A stretch of DNA of 64,000 nucleotides, taken from NCBI RefSeq assembly GCF_002019795.1, contig NZ_KV917381.1:2698068-2762067 (forward strand), given 5' to 3'. The translations under genes and the position numbers were made by a program. The DNA is from Bacillus alkalicellulosilyticus (GTDB taxonomy: Bacteria; Bacillota; Bacilli; Bacillales; Bacillaceae_F). The notes beneath the pieces were generated by a model. That model was not told the origin of the DNA. It ran no database searches and was given only the letters and a program-made list of their open reading frames with translations. Shown piece after piece: positions 9,644-18,606 of this stretch (the first letter of the stretch is position 1; each line of letters begins with the position of its first letter).

Positions 9644-11769
9644 AATTTATACACCTGATCCTTTGTAAATTTCAAACGGTCAAGCGCGGATAAATGCCCT
9701 GCCGAATAAGCTCTCTCTGATTGACCAATTTGAACAATAAACTGATGATTTTGATTTACTTTATCTAGCAAACAATCAAAAGGAGAATAGATTGGGTTTT
9801 TATACATATCATCTTCCAATCTGAACTTATCTTCAAAAAAATCGATGAATGATTGGGGACGAACATGTTTGTTTACACCTAAATTAAAGATAAGTTGCTC
9901 ACTCGCTTGCTTATACTCAATCAATTGACTTTGATGATATCGGTATAAGTAATTTTCCTGACGTTGTTGATTAAACTCCTGTTCTACAAGAAAGAGTTGT
10001 TGTCTCGTTCGATACAATTCATATAATTTATTTAAGTACCGATTGTAAAGACCATGTTTTTTTTGTTGGCGTTCAAACAACTCTCGCTTTTTTTGCCTAC
10101 TTTTATTCACGATCGTCTCAATTGGTGCAGTCATTTGTTGTTTCACCACATATCCGAGTGTGAATATTGCACCTGTAATCAATAGCGGCACAGCTGTATA
10201 ATCAAACCATTGTCCCTCAACCGTGCTCCAGTCCATCGTATATAAATGAGGTCCAAGTAAAAACAGTCCAGATAAACCAAGGGCAATAGCTACTTGTTTT
10301 TTTGTAGGAGAGGCTTTGACATGGAGATCCATCCAAAAATCATGTTCTTCCGTCTTTTCCTTCCATTCCTTTCGTTCATCATAAACTTCAGGCTTCAACG
10401 TAACCAATTCCCGATAAATGTGTTCTACCTTTTCTTTTAACTCTACGACATAGTCTTGTATTTCAAGAGCTTCCTCTTCTTTCACAGGTTCTCTTCGTTT
10501 TAAAATAGCTAGTTGCTTCGCTCCTTTTTTAGCTTCTTTCATCATTTGTTCTTCACGTTCTTTTAACTTCTCTTCGACTTCTGCTAAATACTTCTTCCAA
10601 TCCTCACGATACGTCCGATGCTTACGAATTTTAAAGAGCGGCTCCTCAATATTCACTTCAGCTAACGGGTCAGCTGTATGAGGCTGTACTTTCACATCTT
10701 CATAACGGTTTTGCAAGACGACTTGACGGTCCATCAGCTTACTATCAATTTTATATGCGGCCGCTTGAAGCGTTGCTTGGTAATTGGCTAACATCAATGA
10801 CAACGTCTCGGGATGGAAAATCATCTCTAGTTCATATGTACTCCCTTTAGGAATTTGCTCTGTACATTCTTCACTTGTAGCTAACGCATTAATAAACAAT
10901 GCTACCGATACGAGTGCTTTTGTCCGTTTTTCAACCGAGTATACCGAAGAGACTTGCCTCACAATTCGATAATCTGAAATCGCACTAGCTAAAGCCAAAC
11001 GTTCTTTTAAAATTTTCTCAAGCAACTGAGACGGAGAGAAATGGTGTAAATCACTTACAAGTGGTGGCGTAACAAGTGCCCTTAGCTGCCTTGTAAAAAG
11101 CTCTTTAATTTCATCTAACTGTTCTGGGGATAACACTTCGGCTTCCCCTTGATATTGAACAGATTGGATTCCCTTCAATTCAGTAAAAATGAGTAATTTA
11201 TCGATTACTCTTTGCTGCTTCTCTTCAATTAATTGTAAAAAGGAGGTATCTGGTTTATCTAATAAACCAGCCTCCTGAATTTTAATTTGTGTTCCCCATG
11301 CGTCATCTAGTTCATGTAACTCTGTTTGAGTAAACATATTTTGATTGTGTTCTACGTAGTCTTCGAATTTAAAATATCCAAAGTTATCAAGCTGCCAAAC
11401 CGGATGATATCCTTTATCTTCCGGCGAATACGAGGAATCTCTTTTTAACGTGTCTAATAAAATAAAAGTCACGGAGTCTGGCATCAAGTCTTGGTCTGAA
11501 AACTTAGAGAACCATTGTTCTTTTAATCCCGCAATTTTCGTTGTCAACCGTTGTCCCGTTGTGGGAACTGTTAATAATACGACGGCTTGCCAAATGCTAA
11601 TCCGTTGCTGGGACAAATAATGGCTCATTTCGTCATACAAGTTTTCAGCTGTGGCTTGTTCATATCCGAAGAAAGCTAACTTTCCCGCAGAGCGGACCTT
11701 GTAGAAAAAAGGTTCTACAAGGTGCCAATCTTGAGGTTGTTCTTGGTATTGAATGACGATAGTATGCAT
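9640..11769 (-). CDS. Coiled-coil membrane protein of the tubulin-like operon
   Basis: A 709-aa protein I do not recognise by family. Two hydrophobic helices at about 493-512 and 523-543 form a hairpin. They are preceded by a long charged helical stretch (about 385-475, rich in Glu/Lys/Arg) and followed by another coiled-coil-like segment (about 555-640). Both ends would therefore be cytoplasmic. The N-terminal half (about 1-380) is globular with no motif I can name. The ribosome site GGGGAGGG precedes the ATG. It lies 10 bp after the tubulin-like gene and overlaps the next gene by 4 bp. A scaffold linking filaments to membrane is a plausible role, but this is inference from topology and context only. 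Confidence 0.8.
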   Translation of the reverse strand: MHTIVIQYQEQPQDWHLVEPFFYKVRSAGKLAFFGYEQATAENLYDEMSHYLSQQRISIWQAVVLLTVPTTGQRLTTKIAGLKEQWFSKFSDQDLMPDSVTFILLDTLKRDSSYSPEDKGYHPVWQLDNFGYFKFEDYVEHNQNMFTQTELHELDDAWGTQIKIQEAGLLDKPDTSFLQLIEEKQQRVIDKLLIFTELKGIQSVQYQGEAEVLSPEQLDEIKELFTRQLRALVTPPLVSDLHHFSPSQLLEKILKERLALASAISDYRIVRQVSSVYSVEKRTKALVSVALFINALATSEECTEQIPKGSTYELEMIFHPETLSLMLANYQATLQAAAYKIDSKLMDRQVVLQNRYEDVKVQPHTADPLAEVNIEEPLFKIRKHRTYREDWKKYLAEVEEKLKEREEQMMKEAKKGAKQLAILKRREPVKEEEALEIQDYVVELKEKVEHIYRELVTLKPEVYDERKEWKEKTEEHDFWMDLHVKASPTKKQVAIALGLSGLFLLGPHLYTMDWSTVEGQWFDYTAVPLLITGAIFTLGYVVKQQMTAPIETIVNKSRQKKRELFERQQKKHGLYNRYLNKLYELYRTRQQLFLVEQEFNQQRQENYLYRYHQSQLIEYKQASEQLIFNLGVNKHVRPQSFIDFFEDKFRLEDDMYKNPIYSPFDCLLDKVNQNHQFIVQIGQSERAYSAGHLSALDRLKFTKDQVYKL

Positions 11770-11779
11770 AAACCCTCCC

Positions 11780-14700
11780 CTACGAAGGCTGTTTTAGCTC
11801 ACGTAACTTCGTATCAATTAAATTTTTCCACATCGCAAATTCTGCTGTTTTTGTATCAGATACTTGACGTAAATTCGATTCTTCCCATAGTTGTTCAATG
11901 AATTTCGCCGCATCAATTTTAGCTTGATAGATTCGGTGGCTGCCGTAAATATCGCTGAAGTACGTGACAATTTCATCTAGTAAACATTGACGAAGACGAG
12001 CGCCTTTTTCAGGAAGACTTGGGTCTCCTAGTCCTTCAAGCTCATACGCTAAAGCGACATCTAAAATGTTGGTAGTGCTGTCTTTGGTAACCGTTGTAAT
12101 GCGTTTTGCCCCAACTACAAATTGATGGTTTTCAATGTCACTATGGTTTCGTTTATCTTTTTTCGTCTCTTCTTGCACTCGTTCTAAAATTTCCTCATAA
12201 ATCACAGGGTTATGACTCATTGCATTATGAAGCTGGTACGTTTCTTCTGTGACTAAGTCTCCACCTTTTAAGATAAATTTCGACCCTGATAAATGGCTGT
12301 TATACAAATACACATGACGTCCCGTATCTTGAACGAGATGAATCCAGCCATACATTAGTCCTAATAATAGAGCACGGTCATTTTTCACCGTATCCAGTTG
12401 AACTTGCTCTGGATTAAGGTCTGGCATAAAGGCTGGTAAATGCCAGCGTTTATCTAAATGAGGAGTTACAGTTGCTTCGCCTCGATTTAAACGGTCAATC
12501 CGGCGGCGGTATGCTTCATAATAGACTCCCGGCTGACGTTGATGCATGTCAGAACGGTCTCCTGATGAAAACTTCGAGAAGTTCTCTACACTTAGTCCGT
12601 AATGAGCGCGATAGCAAACGACCTCATATTTAGAGAAGGCAGGATCGGTTACTTCTTTGCCATCAAAAATATCATGAGTGAGTTTCTCTCCTAATTGCTT
12701 CGCACTGTCAGAATGAACACCCCAGAATTTCAATTCACGATGGTTTTCTATGGACGGAATAAATGGACTTGATAAATAGTCTAATTGACTAATTCTCATT
12801 TCAATGTGCTCTTCAGGATTTACTTGATTAACAGCAGCTTCACGACGTAATGCTTGAATTACCGTTAAGTCGAGACGGTCTTGATATCTTGTTTTTAATT
12901 CATTACGGCAATACGCTACGACATTTTCACGATACAGCTCTTCAACACGCATTTCTTCAATGTAATTCGTATACGTGCTCTCATTGCGCTTGCAATATTG
13001 ACGGAAATGACTTAAGTAGATTTGCTCTGAAATTGAATCTGGTAGCATGCCTTGGTCCACAGAAGAGCGAATGCTTTCCCATGTACTTTCTAAATACGTT
13101 TTTGTCGCAAGCACATACTCTTTAGTTTGGTCATTGTTATTTTCATATTGAACCGCACGTTGGTTCAACTCACTTAAAAGATTGTCACGCGTATCTTTTA
13201 AGTTTTCAAAGAATCGCTCCCAATCACGAATCATGCTTTGAATCGCTTGGTCAACCGATGTGTACACAAGCTCTAATAGAAGATTCTTTTTAAAGCGGTT
13301 TAATGTATTTAATTGAATGCTAGATAGACGAGCATAATCTTTAATAAACTCTTTATAGCTATCCTTGCTAAAAATACTTCCTAGGAATCCACGACTTAAT
13401 GCCATATCAACACGTTGCATTGCTGTTTCAATCGTGTCGGTCTCACGAATGTTAAACGCTTCATCGTAGTTGTCAATTTGACGCTTGAAGTTTGTGTTTT
13501 CTGTGCGAAGCTTCATGATACGATGATTGATTTCTTCACTCATTTGATACAGCATAAAGCGAGCAGCCACTGGGTGAAGTGGTGTTGGTTTTCTCATAAA
13601 CCACGTATTTAATCGGTAACCTTGACCTTCAGAGCCACTTGGGCTATCGCAATCTTGGTCAACAATTTGATGAGCAATAAACGTACGATACTCATATACC
13701 TTCTTGTTGATTTGCTCACGGTAAAACTCAAGCGAAGCCTCAACTCTTCCAATCTCACGCTTCACTTCGTTTTTAATTTTTAACTTTCCTTCATCTAAAC
13801 GACATTTGTTTTCAAAGATTTTAAGCTCCGCATCTCCGTCAAGAATCTGTTGGACACGAGCCTCTACTGCATCGACAAAACGATACGCTTTTGGTTCGCC
13901 AAGCTTGCCTTCATCTAACTCTTCGCACACTTGACGATACACTTGGTTAAAGAATGGCTGTGGCGTATCATCATTAACTAATGTTTCAAGCTGCCAAATA
14001 TAACGCTTGCCACGCTCAGGCCGTTCCCGGTTAATGCCACGGCGCAAGTCTGACTCATAGCGATTACGCTCTTCATCATACAAGCGGTCTAGTAATAACC
14101 ATGAATCGTCTAAGCCAGAAGCCGCCCATTTAAGAGAACAATACTCAACTACATCCTCGTATGGATAGGTTAGAGTAGCCGCTCCCGCTCCACAATAGCG
14201 ACCGCGTCCTTCAGAAGAGATTAACTCAAGGATTTGATTGTCTTCTTGTGAGAAATGCTTTGCGGAAATTGGGCTAAATAGTTGTAAGTAAATCGTTCGT
14301 GACACTTGGTCAATGTATTGTCCTACTGAATTTAAATGCTGTCCCCGTAAGTTTTCATAGTCATATAGGAAACAGAAATCAAATGGCAATTGCTTATCTG
14401 TAATCGCATGTGTCGTTCTGCCATCTAGGTCAATTTGATTTGGACGATATTCTAAATCAATCGTCACGTCATCCTCATTTTTAAATTGACCAGAAGCACT
14501 CATTGTAATGGCGTTTAATTCTTTTAAACTTGAATAGCCATTCGCACGAACCGATTCCCACTCGCGTTCATCTAGGGTATTCGTACGAACTAAAATATCT
14601 GGCAATAAGAACGCCCCACGAATTAACACACTAGAATGACCAAATTTTCTTTCTAGCATTTCACGCAAGTACATCGCAACTTGAAGAAAAATACCAGAAC

Positions 14701-15148
14701 CTGTTCCTCCAACCATCGAACTAATGATGATGACACGAACACCATAGGTCATTTTGTCTCCGCTGACTGGGAAAATGCTATCAATGCCTTCCCACAGTGA
14801 ATTCATTTTTCCTTCACCCATAGCCGCACGGAAAGCCAATCTTGACACGGCACGGATTTGTCCCGCTCCTTCTGTCATCGTTTTCTTTCGAATTTGCGGA
14901 TTATCAGGAAACCAAGTCAGGAGAGAAGGATTTTGGTGTAAATATTCTCCCACTGATTTTCTTGTACTTGTTTGGGTAATGTTGTTGACAAGGTGTTCCA
15001 TTTTCTTAATCGTATTCACATCGGTATCAAACGCATGGATTGCAACATTGCTTCGTGAATCTTGCGGAATCCGTCCATAAATTGTATTGACAACGGAGCT
15101 TCCCACTCCACCTAAACCAATTAATATTGTAGGTACATTATGACTCAT
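11780..15148 (-). CDS. Giant tubulin-like GTPase (Tubulin_2-type)
   Basis: A 1122-aa protein, far longer than FtsZ or TubZ (about 350-480 aa). The N-terminal third carries the tubulin/FtsZ nucleotide-binding fold: GLGGVGSS at 11-18 (T1 loop), AFDTD at 39-43 (T2-like), EGAGQIRA at 93-100 (T3-like region) and the diagnostic VGGTGSG at 146-152 (T4). The remaining 700 or so residues are predominantly helical and charged, with no recognised domain. Start ATG 15148 has GAGGTGG upstream. It lies 18 bp after the vWA gene. Bacterial proteins of this type are known as tubulin-like (Pfam Tubulin_2), and I know of no established function for them. Polymerisation is inferred. Confidence 0.85.
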   Translation of the reverse strand: MSHNVPTILIGLGGVGSSVVNTIYGRIPQDSRSNVAIHAFDTDVNTIKKMEHLVNNITQTSTRKSVGEYLHQNPSLLTWFPDNPQIRKKTMTEGAGQIRAVSRLAFRAAMGEGKMNSLWEGIDSIFPVSGDKMTYGVRVIIISSMVGGTGSGIFLQVAMYLREMLERKFGHSSVLIRGAFLLPDILVRTNTLDEREWESVRANGYSSLKELNAITMSASGQFKNEDDVTIDLEYRPNQIDLDGRTTHAITDKQLPFDFCFLYDYENLRGQHLNSVGQYIDQVSRTIYLQLFSPISAKHFSQEDNQILELISSEGRGRYCGAGAATLTYPYEDVVEYCSLKWAASGLDDSWLLLDRLYDEERNRYESDLRRGINRERPERGKRYIWQLETLVNDDTPQPFFNQVYRQVCEELDEGKLGEPKAYRFVDAVEARVQQILDGDAELKIFENKCRLDEGKLKIKNEVKREIGRVEASLEFYREQINKKVYEYRTFIAHQIVDQDCDSPSGSEGQGYRLNTWFMRKPTPLHPVAARFMLYQMSEEINHRIMKLRTENTNFKRQIDNYDEAFNIRETDTIETAMQRVDMALSRGFLGSIFSKDSYKEFIKDYARLSSIQLNTLNRFKKNLLLELVYTSVDQAIQSMIRDWERFFENLKDTRDNLLSELNQRAVQYENNNDQTKEYVLATKTYLESTWESIRSSVDQGMLPDSISEQIYLSHFRQYCKRNESTYTNYIEEMRVEELYRENVVAYCRNELKTRYQDRLDLTVIQALRREAAVNQVNPEEHIEMRISQLDYLSSPFIPSIENHRELKFWGVHSDSAKQLGEKLTHDIFDGKEVTDPAFSKYEVVCYRAHYGLSVENFSKFSSGDRSDMHQRQPGVYYEAYRRRIDRLNRGEATVTPHLDKRWHLPAFMPDLNPEQVQLDTVKNDRALLLGLMYGWIHLVQDTGRHVYLYNSHLSGSKFILKGGDLVTEETYQLHNAMSHNPVIYEEILERVQEETKKDKRNHSDIENHQFVVGAKRITTVTKDSTTNILDVALAYELEGLGDPSLPEKGARLRQCLLDEIVTYFSDIYGSHRIYQAKIDAAKFIEQLWEESNLRQVSDTKTAEFAMWKNLIDTKLRELKQPS

Positions 15149-15166
15149 ACTCTTCCACCTCTACTG

Positions 15167-17386
15167 TTAGTTTTTAATATACGTGTACTTCTCTTTTTGA
15201 TTGTAAATTTCAAGCTCAATTACATCATTGCTATAGATTAATAAATCTTGACGGCCACTGTCGTGCTCAAGCTTTTGGTATTGCACGACCATTTCTTCGG
15301 TTTGTGATTCTTTTGCAAGATATACACGGTCCGAATTTCGAGTCGCTTTAAAGGTCACGCTTTGAATCGTACATTTTTCAGGAACATAAGGAACAAACCA
15401 TCGACTGAAGAAGTTTGTACGGAAATGCTCGGTGCTAGAGTAACTACCAATCTCTCGACCTCGTAACATTTGCGCTGTTACTAACTCAACATAAGCCGCA
15501 TTCTTAGCGAACCTTGGTTTTCGAATAATCCCAATCAACCAAATGATGAAAAGGATAATCGCTAGAAAATAGGTAAGGTAGATTCCATACTTTTGCCACC
15601 ACGAAATGTCTTCTATGAAAATCGCAAATTCCGTTGAAGCATATTCGCCTGCATATTTCCCTTCCATTTCAACTTGAACTTCGACATCACCTACTGTTGA
15701 AAGAAACGGCAAGTAATTTTGCTTAGGTTTAATCTCTAGCAAACTTCCATTTTGAGTCACGTCAAATTGTAGATTTTGATTACTCGACACTTGAATCGTT
15801 TCAAAAACCTCAGCTAATTCTTCTTCTGTGATTTCTCGGTCATTGATATATGGTTGTATTTGAATCGCATCTGCCTCATTTAACTCGTTTAACGAGGCTC
15901 TCCAATCCAAGGTAACTAAATCAAGGCGTAAGTCTCTCCCGCCAACACCAACAAGTGGAATTATTTTTGTTTCTTGATAAAAGCCGTGAACTAAAGAGGT
16001 CACTTCCGCCTCGCTATCTTCATCAGGCATGACAAAGGTTCCGATGAAGCTTTCTCGCTCTGCATCCCACGTAAATGAGACAGTCTGGTCTTCAATAGTC
16101 GCGATAACTTCAACATCTGATTCAGCCTGACTTGCAGTAAACGTTACTTTTTGCTCTTCATTGCCAAGATGAACGAGCTCCACTTCCATGACCATATCAC
16201 TTCCATAGAAAAAGGTGTCAAGGTCGCTTGTGTATGAACCATCGTCCTCTTCTCTAAGGATGGAGACATGAAAATCAATTGCTGGTTCTGCAATAAAGTG
16301 AAAGTCTTCTGGATTAAAAGAACTTACATCTTCATCAAAGGTTAACGTATATTCCCCTTGTGGAATGACACCATCTTTATGTTTTGGAGCAATATGACTA
16401 ATGCCCCCAAATAAGTCCTCTCGCAATTCAAATTCATCATAAGGCGTTTGCATTAAAAATGGTCCGTTCACCTGGTAATCGTTTGACCCAATACTTTTTA
16501 CTTTAACGGGAGTAAGCTGGTCTGGTGCTTGTTGTAATACGGTTATTCGCTTTAAAGGATAAGGAGAATAAATCGTTACGTCTTTTCCGTTAAACGTAGG
16601 TTGTAGGTCAACACTGCTCTTTTCCGCATTTGGATCACGGTTTGTAATAATCGCCGCCACTTCATTAATCCGTTCAATAATCTCCTGCTCATTTTCGGCC
16701 GTAATATGTAATCCGCCTGTTGTTTCATGCCATATGTCGATAAAATCTTTCATTTGAATCCTTTCATCTTCTGTTAAAAAGGATTCAATCGTTACTAGAA
16801 TGGAGTTAAACTTTATGTCTTTTTCCGTCATAAAACTGGTAAACTGCTCTAACCGCTCTCTAGCATAAGCATAATTTTGCGTTAGTGTTTGGTCATCTTC
16901 AATTTGCATATAATCCAACTCATTGAACACACCATCCATGACAATAATGAACCAAAACTCACTATCTGGTTCTTTTTCAGCCGCACTCATCAAATGCTTG
17001 GTTGCTGTATCCACCGTTTCAAATGGCGTCCATCCACGATCTTCCCAGCTGGAAACGCGGTTGATTTCACGTTGTCTGTTTTCATAACGGGCATTGATGG
17101 TATCTAGTTTCGCAGGCTCTGTCATTCGAACAACACTTAGTTCATCTTCTTCCCCTAACAACGCAATCATGCTTTGCAAGGAATAATTCGCAAATTTCCA
17201 ATTGTCACTTGGGAGCTGGTTTAAGTCATCATCATACATAAACCACATGCTTCCGGAGTCATCATAAATGAGGGAAATCACTTTTTTCTTCGTAATTGAA
17301 TCCTGTGCTTGTGAAGAAAGGGGCAATGCGATGAGTAAACAAATACAAAGAAGAAGACTGAGTAGTCTTAGATATTTTTCTTTCAA
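15167..17386 (-). CDS. Secreted/membrane-anchored von Willebrand factor A protein
   Basis: A 739-aa protein. I place the start at TTG 17386 because GGGGGAG lies 5-6 nt upstream and translation then opens directly with a signal peptide (residues about 1-27, ending SSQAQ). An in-frame ATG at 17419 lacks a site. The vWA domain (about 33-260) keeps its metal-ion site: DDSGSM near 41-46, a Thr in GWTPFET near 117, and an Asp in VMDGVF. Beta-rich Ig-like regions follow, then one transmembrane helix (about 610-635) and a cytoplasmic tail of about 100 residues. It is therefore a surface sensor or adhesin with an inside tail. First gene of the operon with the tubulin-like GTPase. Confidence 0.85.
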   Translation of the reverse strand: MKEKYLRLLSLLLCICLLIALPLSSQAQDSITKKKVISLIYDDSGSMWFMYDDDLNQLPSDNWKFANYSLQSMIALLGEEDELSVVRMTEPAKLDTINARYENRQREINRVSSWEDRGWTPFETVDTATKHLMSAAEKEPDSEFWFIIVMDGVFNELDYMQIEDDQTLTQNYAYARERLEQFTSFMTEKDIKFNSILVTIESFLTEDERIQMKDFIDIWHETTGGLHITAENEQEIIERINEVAAIITNRDPNAEKSSVDLQPTFNGKDVTIYSPYPLKRITVLQQAPDQLTPVKVKSIGSNDYQVNGPFLMQTPYDEFELREDLFGGISHIAPKHKDGVIPQGEYTLTFDEDVSSFNPEDFHFIAEPAIDFHVSILREEDDGSYTSDLDTFFYGSDMVMEVELVHLGNEEQKVTFTASQAESDVEVIATIEDQTVSFTWDAERESFIGTFVMPDEDSEAEVTSLVHGFYQETKIIPLVGVGGRDLRLDLVTLDWRASLNELNEADAIQIQPYINDREITEEELAEVFETIQVSSNQNLQFDVTQNGSLLEIKPKQNYLPFLSTVGDVEVQVEMEGKYAGEYASTEFAIFIEDISWWQKYGIYLTYFLAIILFIIWLIGIIRKPRFAKNAAYVELVTAQMLRGREIGSYSSTEHFRTNFFSRWFVPYVPEKCTIQSVTFKATRNSDRVYLAKESQTEEMVVQYQKLEHDSGRQDLLIYSNDVIELEIYNQKEKYTYIKN

Positions 17387-17606
17387 TATCTCTCCCCCTG
17401 TTACTTTAGTCATAGTCAATCTATATGCTAATTCGACATGTTTTTTACATTTCCTCCATCAACCTACTAGTTTTTTCATTAATACAATATACTTACGATG
17501 AAATAGCACACAGGTTTCATTATATTTATAATCTAAATACCTGCATAATTTCTCCAAATTGTTACATCCTAATAGAAATCTTCATTTTCTTTAAGGAGGC
17601 AGCGTT

Positions 17607-17732
17607 ATGATTAAAGGTATGGTTGAGCAGTTCGAAGATATCGTAATGGCATTGTTTGAGTATGAATATGAAGAAGTAATGCAAGATGATGAACAGATTA
17701 AAGAAAAGCCGGGGAATACGGCAAATATCTAA
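17607..17732 (+). CDS. Small hypothetical protein (41 aa)
   Basis: ATG 17607 follows a near-perfect ribosome site (AAGGAGGC, 7-8 nt spacing). The product is a 41-aa acidic, probably helical peptide (begins MIKGMVEQFEDIVMALFEYE). I do not recognise it. It is divergent from the vWA operon and runs toward the decayed kinase gene. A small hairpin (ACGGC AAA GCCGT) just downstream could terminate it. Confidence 0.6.
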   Translation: MIKGMVEQFEDIVMALFEYEYEEVMQDDEQIKEKPGNTANI

Positions 17733-17737
17733 AAGAA

Positions 17738-17755
17738 AAACGGCAAAGCCGTCTT
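17738..17755. terminator. Short hairpin between small gene and decayed kinase gene
   Basis: AAAAACGGC AAA GCCGTCTTT. Read on the minus strand it is a stem followed by TTTTTCTTTT, so it probably served the kinase gene, and it may also serve the 41-aa gene. Confidence 0.5.
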
Positions 17756-18470
17756 TGACCTTGATATTCGCCGACTCCGTGAATGAACACTGGTTGATTT
17801 GTTTCTATCTCAATTTGTTTCCCTTTATCCATTTGAACGGCGGGATGTCTTACATGTTTTCCTTTGAACACGGTAAGGAGAAGATGTAACATCCCTCTTA
17901 GTAATGTGCATAACCGTTGCGTTTTTTAGTGCCTACGAGTGGTTTTTTCGTAGAAGGCATGCAACGAATGAAGCCATTGCCATAAGGCCCTGAAAAGGTG
18001 TGTTTACTTTTTCCTTGGCTTCCTTTTTGAAACGTCACTAAGTCTATTACTATGTTAAAGTTTGTGGTTTGATAGGTTCTTATCTCGTAGCACTCTAAAA
18101 GGATATCCTAGCTTTTCTAACCACTTTTCGCCTTCGAATCGTTAATTTCTTTTGATAGTTTTCCGTCAAACCCACGACCAACGACAGTTAGACAAATTTC
18201 CTTGTCATTGACTAGTAATACATCTATTAGCTTAGCTTCTTTTGTTAAGATTCTAGTAACAGCTTCTTATGTATTCTTCGAAATACCCATCGTTGTCGCA
18301 AAATCATTTCCTGTTCCGGCCCTAAACCAAGTGGAATCTTCGTATGAACTTAAGCATTCCCCACTTCATGAAAGGTCCTATCACCTCCAATGGCAATCAC
18401 AGGATCACGGTTATCATTAATGAGCCCTTCACTTGACCTTTTCTCTTCTTAAAATGAACGCGATTAACAT
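17745..18470 (-). pseudogene. Decayed diacylglycerol/lipid kinase gene (DgkB/YegS family)
   Basis: On the minus strand a good ribosome site (GGAGGTGATTGAG) and ATG 18470 remain, but the frame is broken. Conserved pieces appear in different frames. VIAIGGDRTFHEVGNA near 18365-18412 corresponds to the GGDGT motif with G changed to R. AGTGNDFATTMGISKN near 18285-18335 is the GTGNDFA motif, followed by a stop. KLIDVLLVNDKEICLTVVG lies near 18190-18250. At the C-terminal end are FKGKHVRHPAVQ and a PVFIHGVGEYQGQ block resembling the terminal vDGE motif (17765-17870). The interval between start and GGD motif is too short, implying a deletion. A dispersed repeat (17891-17985) interrupts the 3' half. 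Functional loss is clear; exact ends are approximate. Confidence 0.72.
17891..17985. repeat. Dispersed structured repeat, copy 2 (inside the kinase pseudogene)
   Basis: Outer arms AATG / CATT, internal-loop strands TGCATAAC and AATGAAGC, second stem CGTTGC / GCAACG, T-rich strand GTTTTTTA, and central hairpin GCCTACGA / TCGTAGAAGGC. It is nearly identical to the copy at 50015 over about 25 nt of its left side. Confidence 0.68.
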
Positions 18471-18536
18471 CTCAATCACCTCCACCTCCTATCTTATCGG
18501 ACAAAAATGAATAATATGATTAGACCCTGTATAAAT

Positions 18537-18566
18537 TTGGATAGAATGATAAAAATAATCTATACC
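18537..18566 (+). promoter_or_regulatory. Candidate SigA promoter for the zinc dehydrogenase
   Basis: TTGGAT (18537-18542), 18-bp spacer, TATACC (18561-18566), 41 bp before the start codon. Match is moderate. Confidence 0.35.
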
Positions 18567-18606
18567 TAGGAAAATATAACCAAGCTTTCCTTTGGAGGTG
18601 GTTTTC

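Noticed and set aside
5804-17386. Operon as a prophage TubZ-type segregation module
   Set aside because: No phage structural, replication or integrase genes are nearby, and the tubulin-like protein is far larger than TubZ/PhuZ.
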